The position numbers were made by a program, and so were the translations under genes. DNA of 64,000 nucleotides from Neocallimastix lanati (nom. inval.) (lineage: Eukaryota; Neocallimastigomycota; Neocallimastigomycetes; Neocallimastigales; Neocallimastigaceae). This document shows, piece after piece, positions 13,125 to 24,730 of the stretch. The stretch lies in NCBI GenBank assembly GCA_016946835.1, contig JACVTC010000068.1:122501-186500 (forward strand). The letters run 5' to 3'. The number at the start of each line of letters is the position of its first letter. The stretch's first letter is position 1. Under the pieces are notes generated by a model. The model was not told the DNA's origin. It was given only the letters and a program-made list of their open reading frames with translations, and did not search any database.

Positions 13125-13576
13125 CTTAATTATGGTACTTAGAATTGTTATGTCTTCTATTTAAAAATCTTTAAATGTCTTTTCAACTTATAGAAATGTG
13201 AACGAACATGCCATACCGACTCTATTTAATTCTTCTAAAAAAAAAATAGGAAAACTTTTGTTTCTTCACTTTAGTTCCTGGTTTATTTTGTAATTTTACC
13301 TCGTTATTGTATTCTATAAAAATAAAATGATATAAATAAAATAAATGAGTTAAGATTATCTAAATACCGCTTAAAATCATTCGCTTTTGATTTCAAACTT
13401 CTTTATCTTCATTTCAATTTCAAATAATCTGAAAGGGCCTGCTTCTGAAAAATCTTTCTTTTAATTCATTTATCATTAAAGTAGGCACTTGGGCAATTGT
13501 TTAATAAAACTTTTTTTGTATATTCGTCGAGTCTGTTCAATATTATAATTCTGACTGTACTGTCATATTTTTAAAT

Positions 13577-13611
<35 letters not shown>

Positions 13612-14307
13612 TTTGTTTATATCTTTAATATTCTTTGATCTATAATCATCCAATTCTTTAGAATCAAGGAATAAGTCTGTATACCATTTGCGAAAGTTTT
13701 CATTTGTAATTTTAAAGTTTTTGAATATGAAATATAATTAATTAATTGTTATTTGTTTGAATATATGGAGGTTTCACTTTAACAGGAGTTATCATTCATT
13801 GATGTATTCGTTGTCTTTGTTGCCTTCAATGAAGTTTTTTTTTTTTGAAAGAACTCCCCCGTAGTTATTGAATTTTCTGATTTAGTCATTTTAATGTGAC
13901 TGCTCATGTTTCTTTATTTTGATATTTAATGAATGTTTAATATTTAATATCTTGGATTTTGATATTAACAATTGTCAATGAATTATTGAGTCATTGACAA
14001 TTGAGACTCTTAATTTGTTATATATAACACTTAAAATCAGAAATGATGTTTATATTTTATTATATGTTTATTTATTTATTGTTATTGCTTTTTACATTTT
14101 AAGAGAGACCTACTACATTTAAGAATATGTACATTACATATGTTATTTATAATTATTTTCTATAGTGGTCTAACATTATTGGTAACATTTAAATGTTACA
14201 CTGCACTATTATATCGAATAGAAATATAGAAATATTTTACACTTAACAATGTAGTATAATGTATAATGTAATTAAACACATCACTATGATATTTAACCAT
14301 TACTAGG

Positions 14308-14338
<31 letters not shown>

Positions 14339-14723
14339 GGACATCGCTTTAATGTTACTATATATTCAATTCAATTTAATATTTTAAAGGTTTATTATAT
14401 AAATACATTTTTAATTAATTGTAATAAAACTTCTTCGTTTATGTTTTATATAACTCATCATAAAGGTAAATATCTAAATTTTTTTTTAAAATTAACTTTG
14501 TAAGTAATATTAAACTTTTAGATTAAAACCAAATTTTCTTATTTCATATTAATTATGTAAATGAATGAATACTACTAAAGTAAATAAATGTCATAACATT
14601 AAATTCACCGAGTATTTGATTTAGACTAAGATATTTATTTAGTTAATTATTATTCATACATTTATTTAATAGTCTAATTATAAAATTAAAATTTTTAAAC
14701 ATTAAAAACATGGTGGGAATTAA

Positions 14724-14812
14724 AGTAGTAATCTTCAGTAGTAATACTAATATATATAATTAATATATAAGTAGTATCTTCAATAGTAATACTAATATAT
14801 ATAATCAATATA
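14724..14812. repeat. 46-bp tandem duplication
   Basis: A block with the core AGTAATACTAATATATATAA is repeated with a 46-bp shift and a few differences. No coding context. Confidence 0.75.
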
Positions 14813-15809
14813 TTTAATTAATTATGATAATATTATTATTTAAATATTATTTTAATATTTTATAAATAAAAAAAAAAAAAAAATAATATATTAATTTTAA
14901 TTTTCTATTTTATTTGTTTTTCTCATTAGAATATAAAGATTGTAAAGTTCAACAGAGATAAGCCAATTTGATAAAAAATCATTTAGTAATAACTGTTTAA
15001 AAATAATTTTCAAGATTTAACAAAGAATTGTCAATTTGAATAAAAATTTAAAAACTGTTACAAAAAACAAAGATAATAAAATAATAATAATAATAATAAA
15101 TTAATTAATTTTTTTTTTATTATGAATTTAAACTAAATTTATAATAAAAATACAAAATTTAAAGAACTAAATTTAAAACAAAAATATTAAATTTATAAAA
15201 CTAAATTTAAAATGAAATTCATTAAAATTTTCTTGATTTTATATTTTAGTTATATATATAAAATAACATATAAGATAACATATATATAATTATACCTGTC
15301 TATCATTTTTTCACAATTATAAAAAAAAAAAAAAATAATAATTATTATTACAAAAACATATATATTTATATATATATATATATTTTTAATTTTTTTATAA
15401 TTTTTTTTATTTATTTTATTTTGTTATATATATATATTTATATATATACTAACTTTTTACTTTTTATTGATTTTATATTTTATTAATTATTTTGCTTTAA
15501 ATTATTAAAAAAATTATTATATATTTATTATTTTTTAAAAAAAAAACATAGCATTTAATCTTCTATATTATATCTATCTTATTAATTTAAAAATAAATAT
15601 ATTATATTGTTTTATAAAATAAAATTAAATATTTTTTTTTTATATCTATGGTAATTTTTGTTTGTGAATTGTATTGGAAAGCTGTTATTATTTATTATTT
15701 TTTTTTTAATTTGTTAATTTTTTTATTCTGATAATTTGTTTTTAATTAATTTTAAATTATTTGAATTATTTTAAATTATTAAATTGATAAAATATAAATT
15801 TTTTTTTTT

Positions 15810-16835
15810 TTAATTTTCTTCTGGTATAATGACAGCACCATCTTCGAAAACATCTAAAACCTTAACATAACTATCAATACCTTTACCATTTTCATCTTTA
15901 GTATTCATAAATATTTCTTGAATCTTTTTACCAATGGCTTCAAAATTACTAGTAGCTAAAATTAAAACAGTTGGACCAGCACCACTCATACAAGCACCAA
16001 TGAAACCTTCCATAAATCCTGGTTTCAAAGCTATAATTTCTGGAAGACCTGGAATTAATTTTTGTCTGTAGTGTTGATGAATTCTATCTTGCATAGCTTC
16101 ATGTATTACTTCTGGGTCTGGATTATCTTCAGCTAAGGCATGGGTAAGGACAGTGACTCTTTGAAGATTGAAAACAACATCCTTACGACCATATTGAAGA
16201 GGAAGAACAGAACGAGCTAATGAAGTAGCTAATTCATATTTTGGAATAACAACAACAACTTTAACTGCCTTTGACCATTTCATTTTTATACAAGCACTAG
16301 TTTGGTATGCAATTTGCTCTTGTGGAATAGTATTTTCAGCACCCCATTTCATTTTTGGAAGGGTTGTTGCCTTTTCATTTAAATAACTGGCAACAAAACC
16401 ACCTAATAAGGAGGCTGCTACATTATCTGGATGTCCTTCCACCATGATACAGTAATCTAATAATCTTTCTTTTGGTAAGTTTAATCCACAAGCGTAATTA
16501 GCTAACATAACACCAGCAACAATGGCTGTACCAGATGAACCTAAACCACGACCTAATGGAATATCATTATCTACAAGAAGTTCTAAACCATTTGGAAGGG
16601 TAGTTCCATAGGAACGTGCAAGGTATAATGCAGTTTTAGTAATTAAATTTTCTTCAAGATCCAACGATACTGAACCCTTTGGGGTCTTATCAGTATAATT
16701 TATAGTTGTTGGTCTCTCATCATCATGAACAGTAACATGAATAGTTAAAAATAATTTTAAACCAAGACCTAAAACATCGAATCCTGGTCCAATATTTGAA
16801 GTAGAAGATGGAACTTTTATGGTGTATTTTTGCAT
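15810..16835 (-). CDS. THR1: Homoserine kinase
   Basis: A 341-residue GHMP-family kinase that phosphorylates L-homoserine with ATP to O-phosphohomoserine, the step before threonine synthase, in the cytosol. All three family motifs are present: motif 1, PSSTSNIGPGFDVLG, at residues 9-23; motif 2, the ATP phosphate loop PLGRGLGSSGTA, at 93-104; and motif 3, GACMSGAGPTVL, at 280-291. Other conserved stretches are EGHPDNVAA (133-141), VVFNLQRV (220-227) and AMQDRIHQ-YR-LIPGL (247-264), the last two strongly reminiscent of yeast Thr1. The protein is slightly shorter than the yeast enzyme, lacking an acidic/Pro-rich insertion in the middle. The start ATG leads directly into motif 1 and an A/T-rich leader precedes it. 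The frame is uninterrupted, with no intron evident. It has no neighbouring pathway genes, as is normal in fungi. Animals lack the enzyme and Dictyostelium needs threonine, which supports a fungal host. Confidence 0.96.
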   Translation of the reverse strand: MQKYTIKVPSSTSNIGPGFDVLGLGLKLFLTIHVTVHDDERPTTINYTDKTPKGSVSLDLEENLITKTALYLARSYGTTLPNGLELLVDNDIPLGRGLGSSGTAIVAGVMLANYACGLNLPKERLLDYCIMVEGHPDNVAASLLGGFVASYLNEKATTLPKMKWGAENTIPQEQIAYQTSACIKMKWSKAVKVVVVIPKYELATSLARSVLPLQYGRKDVVFNLQRVTVLTHALAEDNPDPEVIHEAMQDRIHQHYRQKLIPGLPEIIALKPGFMEGFIGACMSGAGPTVLILATSNFEAIGKKIQEIFMNTKDENGKGIDSYVKVLDVFEDGAVIIPEEN

Positions 16836-17446
16836 TTTGTTATATATATTATTTATTAATATTATTTGAAATTTTTTTTTATATTTATTTAATTTTAATT
16901 ATTATTATTATTTTTATTTAATATTATTATTATTTAATATTATTGTTATTTGAATTGACTATTTATTTAAATATTAATAACCATTAATTTGATTTATTTA
17001 TTATTAATATTACGAAATCCATTAATTGAAAATTAAAAATTATTTAATATAAAATAAAATTAGTTTTAAATCAAAGTGAATTAATAGTTTTAATAATAAT
17101 AATAAATTAAAAATCAAAAAAAAAATAGATTGTAGAGTTCAAATTATGAAAAATATGAATATTGATATATAAAAATTATAAAATAGATTAATGTTAGTTT
17201 TTCAAGATTTTTTTTATTTTAATTTTAAAGAGTTTAATTTTCAATATTTTTTAATTTTAATTATATATTTTAATTTTAAAAATTCTTTTAGTAATAAATA
17301 TAATATATATAAAATATCTTATTCAAAACTATTGAAAAAGTATTAAAAAACTATTATTATTTAAATTGAAATTAATAATCCCGTTAATACTTTACAATAA
17401 TTAGTTTCTCTTCTTCAAATATAAATATATTTGCAGTAACAATAAA

Positions 17447-17501
<55 letters not shown>

Positions 17502-19360
17502 ATAAATTTTATTTGTGTATTTCAAAATTAAAAAAAAAAAAATTGATTTAAATATTAATATATAAATATATATTGTCTATTATATTACAATGTAAATAAA
17601 TAATATATTAAATATATTTATATAATTTAATTTAAAATATTTAATATATGAGTTAATAGATTTTATCATATAGTAAAATTAAATGTTAAGTTAATCATTT
17701 TTTTTTTTGATAGAATAGAATATAATAAATTTTTTTTGATACAATAGAATTTAATATTTATTATAATATATATTAATATATACTTTCTATTAAATAAAAA
17801 TGAAATATTATTATGATGAAAAAATATCATAATGGCTAATGTTTAAAATTATTAAATTCTAATATATTAGATTATACTGTAATATATATTCTTTTAATAC
17901 GTAAACTATTTCAATGATATTTATTGGATAAAATTAAAATACATTATAATTAATGTACAGAGGGACATATAAAATATGGGGAAGACCCTTTAAATAAATT
18001 TAGTTTGTGATATAAACAAAAAAAAAAATTATTTATTTCTTAAATAAGATCTTTAAATTTTTTTCTGATTCATCAATTTTTAAAAGAAGCAAAGGAGTAT
18101 ATTAACACGTGTAATGTTCCATAGATTAGTATTATTATAATAGATTTATTGATGTTTAACATAAATTAATGTTTATTCATTAAATTAAAAATTTAAAAAA
18201 AAAAAAAAAAAAAAACAATAAAGAGATGAAAAATAAATAAAAAAAAAACATTTTTAAACATTATTATTAAAATCTTTATATTTAAATTTTTTTATAATAA
18301 ATAAATAATAAATGATAAATAATAAACAATAAAAATAAAAATAAAAATAAAAATAATAAAAATAAAATAAAAAAAAATGTGGATACTTTTATAAAAAGTA
18401 AAGAAACAAATAATTAAAGATAAAAATATATATAAAAAATATCAATTAAATGGAATTTAATAACTAAAATAGAGAGAGAAAGAGAAAGAGAGAATGTTTC
18501 TGAGAAATGGGGGTAAAAAAAAAAAAATTAATATATATAAAAAAATTAATATAAAAAAAATAATAAAAATAAAAAATTTAGCAGATTCTAATAATTCCAA
18601 CTAAACTTCAAAGTAGGTATCATTGATATGTATTTTATATGCTTTTACTATCATTAAAAAAACTATTAAATAATAATTAAAATATCTTTTTTACTAGAGA
18701 ATAAAAGTTTTCAAAAACTATAAAAAATAACAGATACCAACTTTTTAGGGTTAATTTAAAATTTATTTATATAAAAAATAATTATAAATTTTTTAAAATA
18801 TATTAAATTATTTTTAATATTATTTCAATATAAAACTATTCAAAACATAATTTTAGTATTTAGAAATAAATATATTAAAATATATATAAAAATACATTCA
18901 TATCAAATATATATTTTCAAATAAAATTTATTTTATATATTAGAACATTTTTAAATGAAAAAAAAAAAAAAAATAATAGTATTTATATTATATAATATAT
19001 AAAATTTAAAAAAAATTATATATATTTATCCATTTCATATTTAACATGATATATATATTTAATTTAATAATAAATATATATTTTTTATTATATAAATAGA
19101 ATACATTTTTATGGATATAAACTAAATATATATAATTCATGTTATTAAAAAAATATTATTACTTTATATACTAAAATATAAATTCGTTATTTCACTAATT
19201 TTTATTATTAAGAAATTTAAGGTTAAAATTTAATATATTGGCTAATTTTTAAAGCATAAACAATATAAATATGTTTGTATTGACAACTTTTATTACCTTT
19301 TATCTATTAACTTATTCCATTTCATATATTCTATACATTAATATATATAAATATAAATTA

Positions 19361-19428
19361 TACCTTTTTATTATAATAACTTTTCTTTATATTTATACCT
19401 TTTTATTATAATAACTTTTCTTTATATT
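19361..19428. repeat. 34-bp tandem duplication
   Basis: The block beginning TACCTTTTTATTATAATAAC occurs at 19,361 and again at 19,395. Confidence 0.85.
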
Positions 19429-20376
19429 CATTCCATTATTTTCAATAATAAGTTTTAAATTTTTCTGAATTCCATTAAAATAATTATATAAATTTTAATC
19501 TCCATAAATTATTGTTACTTCCTGAAATTTTATATTTTATTCTTTTATCAATACAACATAAAATTTAAATAAAATTATCATAATATTATTTCTTTTTTTT
19601 TTTTCTAAAATGATATTTTATCAATTCACAATGTATATTTATTTATTCATACGATTCTCCTTTTTCTTTTTTTAATACATTGAAAATTTTAATATTATCT
19701 CATTTTTTATATTCTTTATAAATTTATAATATATATACTATATTTTTTTTTAGTATTATTAAAATTATTGGCGTTATATCTTTATTGTTTTATTTGGTAT
19801 TAACTCACTACTGTATATGATTATTTTATAATTTATTAATATATACTCTTTTTATTATTTATTTAATATTTAATTATTCAGTTGTTTATTATTTATTTAT
19901 TAATAAATACTCTTTTTATTATTTATTTATTTATTAATAAATACTCTTTTTATTATTAATTATGTTATTATTTATCTTCTAATCATAAAGAAAAAAAAAA
20001 AAAGAAAAAAATTTTTTTAATGGGAAAATTCTAGCCGTATTTATATTCCATGAAATTTTTGATGAATGGCATAAAAATTAAATAATTTCAATTGATGTCA
20101 TAAAATTAATTAATTATTAGTTGATTTTTATCATTAATTAAAAAATTTTATTTTAATTTTTTTTTTTTTTTTTAAATTTTTAAATTTTTTTTTTAAATTT
20201 TTAAATTTTTAATTTTTAAATTTTTTATAATAAATATTAAAATAAATTTTATAAAAATTTTTTTTTTTATTTCTTTATTTTAATGATTTAGAAAAGAATA
20301 AAAAAAATTTTTTTTTATAAAAATTTTAATTATAAAATTATTATTATTTTATTTATAGAATAATTAAAAAAAAATT

Positions 20377-20379
<3 letters not shown>

Positions 20380-20408
<29 letters not shown>

Positions 20409-20420
20409 TCCTTTCCTTTC
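20380..20420. repeat. (CTTT)n then (CCTTT)n microsatellite
   Basis: About eight CTTT units followed by CCTTTC variants. Confidence 0.85.
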
Positions 20421-21809
20421 CTTAAAATTTTTTATTCATTTCTTTATTTTTTTTTTTTATAAATTTTTTTTATTTATATTAATTTTTAATTTTAATTTTA
20501 ATTTTAATTTTAATTTTTTTGTTGTTAAATTACTTTAAATATTGTTAAAAATAAAAAAAATTTTATTATTCAATTTATCCATATCATCTTTTATGGTTAA
20601 CATTTCTTAAATTAAAACAGAACCAGTTTAATCTTCAGATATTACTTTATATAAATTTGATTTTTGATTTTTATATTTAATTCATTATATCCACTTTTAA
20701 ATAGTCTAACACTAAAAGAAATATTAAAAAAAAAACGGAATTCTCAATTAATTACCTTACATTGTAATAAAATTACTATTGAACTTATTAAAATATAAAA
20801 TAGTAATAGTTATATAATATATTATTACTAACATGAAAAAAAGTGTTACAATTTGTTTTTTGAAATTCAGAAAGTTTACAAAAATTTCTAATAAGAATTT
20901 CATAGTTAATAGGAAAAATGCAAAAATAAACAAAAGAAACTAATTTTAAATTAATTTAAATAATTTGGATTTTAAACAGAAATTTAAATTAAGAATAAGA
21001 ACAATTAAATTAAGTTGCATTTCGTAAAGGTACATTTAACAAAATTTTAATAAATAATAAAATAAATGAATAATAAAATAATGAAATAAATAATAAAATA
21101 AAGAAATGATAAAATAAATAAATAAATAATAAAATAAACAAATATAAATAAATCATATATTTATAATAATATATTACGTTTATAAAAGTTTTAAAAATAA
21201 TTATTAATTAAAAAGATATTTTTTATTTTATTTTATTTTTTATTTTATTTTATTTTTATTCATTGGATAAAAAATTAAATATTTAATAATTTTAGAATAT
21301 TTTTTTCTTTTCATAGATTATTTGAATCAATAAAAAATAATACATATAATAATAAATTTTAGCAATAATAATAAATATTAATTCTGTATTAATTGAAAAA
21401 ACAAAACTTTTTAAATATTGAAATATTGAAATAATTTTAAAAAGGATTTTTATACAATTATATATTTACATAACTTTTTTTTTTTTTTTTTTTTTTACTA
21501 AATTATTTATAAACGTCTCTTTTATAAAGAATATATATTAATATTTATTAAATATCAATAAAAATGTATATTTTTTGTTATATATATTTATAATATATAT
21601 TTTAAATTTGTTTTTAAATCTAATTATTAAAGTATTATTTATTTATTTTTTATGTATTTGATATTTATTTAATTTAAATATATTATTTGTTTTATTATTA
21701 ATTAATTTATTACTTTATTAACCTTTAAAAAAATTTTTTTTCTAAATGCCTCACATATTTCTCTTAATCATTCACCAAAAAAAAAAAAAAGAAAAAAAAA
21801 TTTAATTGA

Positions 21810-22220
21810 ACTAATCCCCAGTTTTATCAATTCGTTACCCCTAAGAATGTTCCTCACTACATCTTTCAAATAGAGGATGTGCTTTAAGTTGAATTTATAA
21901 ATTGTTTATCATAAAAGAAAATCTTTATAACCGTCAAATGTGCCTGTAGTATTATTTGTACACCTTGATGTTATTTTTTCTTCTTTAAAATTTTTCAAAT
22001 AAATTCATATTGTTAGTTAAATATTCTTGACCTTTCAAATAACTAATATGATTTATTAAAAGGAAAAAATATTATTATTTAAATTTATATTATGGATTTC
22101 ATTTTCTTTTATAGGATGAGCCAATTCTACAGCATGATTTATTAATCCTACTGTATCTTTAACATTTTTTCTTTTCTTTTAATTGTGGACAAATATTTTT
22201 AAAGTTCACATTATCGTTTT
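21810..22220 (-). mobile_element. Ty1/copia fragment, protease to pre-integrase part
   Basis: On the minus strand, about 21,970-21,815, a segment reads TGTFDGYKDF and then FNLKHILYLKDVVRNILRG. This matches the stretch just after the copia protease, where the usual pattern is 'xxxLYxxxxxxNLISxxxL'. Element E in this window has the homologous LKRLLYSKEVSRNIISG. Farther upstream (22,220-22,080) a Cys/His-containing patch may be the Gag zinc-knuckle region. It is broken and only a few hundred bases long, with no LTR seen. The assignment rests on the comparison with element E. Confidence 0.55.
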
Positions 22221-22486
22221 ATTTCTTGTTAATATTATAGTTTAAAAAAGGTAATATTTATTATTATTATTATATATATATATAAAATTAACAATATTTA
22301 TTAATAATAATTGGTTGTGATTACTAGAATAGTTGAAGAAAGCAATTAATTATATTGTAACAAAAAATTTAAAATTAAAATAAAATGAAATAGATAAAAT
22401 AAAATAAAATAAATATATATATATTAATATTTATAATATATAAATTAATAGATAAGCATTATTATAAATAATATTTAATAATATCA

Positions 22487-22930
22487 ATGAGTACTAGCTG
22501 TGGTAATAGTAGATTTAGTGGTTCAGATGTCAATACCAAAACTCTCACGAGAATTGGTGGATCTCGTAGGGATGCCGAGATTTGAAAATTTAGAATTAGA
22601 AATTGGTTTCAAAGAGAAGGTGTTACTTCTGATAAAGATGAATTTAGTTACATTATCTCTTCTGCTGAAGATGATATTGTAAAAATATTAAAAAGAAAAA
22701 GAATCTGAAGTAAATAGACCCTTGACTTTAAATGAATGTGTTGAACTAGTTAAGAATAAATAATGAAAAGAAAACAAAAAAAGGACAATAAACTTAGACA
22801 ACTTAAACGCTTTACTATAGGAACCCGATTAAAAAATTTTAATACAAGATATTTGGAGCTATATGATCTATTAGAAACAACGAATAGAGTGTCTATCTCT
22901 GTAATTGATTATGAAAATGCTCTTTGACCA
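22487..22930 (+). mobile_element. Ty3/gypsy-type gag fragment
   Basis: Coding-like plus-strand sequence containing FRIRNWFQREGVTSDKDEF and FNTRYLELYDLL. The second piece aligns by eye with FNQKYLKLYNDL in the Gag of element C, and both are followed by a similar I(S/T)..DY(E/L).A segment. It is an isolated, broken remnant with a few breaks and no LTR or pol beside it. It stands out only because its base composition is richer in G+C than its surroundings. Confidence 0.6.
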
Positions 22931-24730
22931 AGAGCACAAATATATGGTTTAGTAATATTTATTCAATTCTAATGCTTAATTTTACTAATTTTAGAAAAAT
23001 AATATTATTTAAATTGTTAATATAAAATTTATAATAATTTCATCAAATTTATAATATATTATTTATAATAAAACATATAATAATAATATAAACATCTTCT
23101 TTTTAAACTTAATTTTTATTAGTAATCAATATAATAAATTTTTTAATTTGGAATTTTCCAAAGAAATAAATAATATTGATAAGTTTAATATTAATAAAAG
23201 AAATATTGATAAATTTTTGATAAAGTACTAATAAAATTGATAAAATAAGCTATATAATATTGGTAAAGTATTTTTAATAATAATAAAGTATTGATAAGAT
23301 TAATAAAAATAATATTGATTAGGAATTAGTATTAATAATAATTTAAAATAGGATAATTTAATTTGTACTTTTTTTTTTTTTTTTTTTTTTTTTTAGACTA
23401 GGAATTTAATTTGTACTAATTAGGAATAAAGATTGAATTATTAGTGTATAGAAAGTTCCAAAAGAATAAAGAATCAAATAATTTATTTAAGGGTTAAATG
23501 AATTATGTATAATGAATAACTAAAACAACATTATTTGGGCATTTTTTATCATCAGTTAACGGGCTGGGGTTGAAACACTAAGATATTCAAAACAAAAGAA
23601 TAAATATTAACACATAAAGATAAAATAAATTTGGAAACAAAAATTAATTTTTAATTTATTCTTTATTTAAATTTAAAATTAAAATTATTTGTTTCAAGTA
23701 TTAAAAAGAAAGAAATTTATTCTTCTTTTTATACTTTTATTTTAATATATTTTATTTATCTTTACTATATTCTTTAAAGAAAAACTATTCTAACTATTTT
23801 ATTTTTAACTTTTTACTATTATTTTAAATTATTTATAATATTATTTATATTGTTAAAAAAAATAACATTTATTAAATTAAACTATAAAAATTAAATTTGG
23901 AGATTGTATCACGAAGGGCGTTCTCGGTGGTAGCTTCTTCTTGATATTGTCTTTAGAGAGAAAATTATACAGAATTAATGTTTTCTGCATTTTGTTCATT
24001 TTTGTTATTGAAGAATTTCTGTATTTTGGTTCATTTTATTTTAATAAGGATTTAATTTAGTTTTGATTTCTGTTTTATTCATAGTTTATTTCAAAGGTTT
24101 AAAAAATATTATACAGAAACTTATAATTCTGTATTTTATATCAAATATTTGTTGAAATAGATTTTTATTGTACTTAATAAAAAAAATTAAGATTTAATAA
24201 TGATTTAAATTATATTTAATTTTTTATAAGAATATTTAATAATAATTTTTATTATATTTGATATTAATAAAAGATTTTAATAATAAGATTTAATAATAAT
24301 AATATAATGATACAGGATTTTAAAATATTATTTAATAATTTTGAAATGTATATCCATTACAATTAACATTTATAACTCCTAAAAATAAACCAAGAACAAC
24401 AAATAACACAAACAAAATCAAAACCAAAACTTCTTAAAACTAACTGTTATTTTATTGTTTTATTTTTACTAAAATTTTTAAGAGAGAGATTAAGATTATT
24501 TCTTTTACTTTGGTATTTTTATAGTTTAATATATAAATTTAATTGGTTAAAAATTTTTTTTTCTAATTAACCATTTTTAATATTATTCATAATATAAAAT
24601 AATAAATTTAATAATAAAAATATAAAATATAAATAATAAATTTAATAATAAAAATATAAAATAAAAAATATAAAATGATATTTTTCTGACTTTAATAATT
24701 ATTAATATATAGTATTGTTTCGTAACATGA

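Larger units (their letters stand above)
11220..13925 (-). mobile_element. Very old Ty1/copia-type retrotransposon remnant
   Basis: Short minus-strand segments resemble copia proteins. At about 11,400-11,330 there is LIYLSKCIRQD and then RISKTLSTPY, matching the conserved end of copia reverse transcriptase. At about 11,255-11,225 there is VAYSDSDN, the opening motif of copia RNase H. Farther upstream on the same strand, coding-like Gag-type sequence appears (about 13,900-13,640 and 13,550-12,930), and a Cys-rich piece near 12,060 could be a zinc-knuckle remnant. Integrase was not recognised, and no LTRs were found. It is broken with many breaks and is the most decayed element in the window. 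The pol piece is fairly secure; the Gag assignment is a guess from composition and order. Confidence 0.5.
10683..15809. other. Long A/T-rich region holding one old copia remnant
   Basis: Apart from the minus-strand copia fossil at about 11,220-13,925, this is A/T homopolymers and simple repeats: T-tracts near 11,425-11,469, 13,085-13,118 and 13,577-13,609, and A-tracts near 11,940-11,980, 12,288-12,317 and 14,311-14,338. There is also a TA run at 11,583-11,619 and a T-tract/CAATAG array at 12,440-12,665. From 13,930 to 15,809 I see no gene. The two flanking host genes converge on this region, so it holds both of their 3' ends. Confidence 0.6.
16836..24730. other. Long A/T-rich region with two small retroelement fossils
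   Basis: No host gene is visible. The stretch holds an A-tract (about 17,454-17,497), a 34-bp tandem duplication (19,361-19,428), a CTTT run (20,380-20,420), AATAAA-type runs (21,050-21,140) and the fossils at 21,810-22,220 and 22,487-22,930. A coding-like but unidentified minus-strand patch lies near 23,960-23,900. The segment from 24,730 down to about 23,900 should contain the 3' LTR of element A, but I could not find its far end. Confidence 0.55.
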
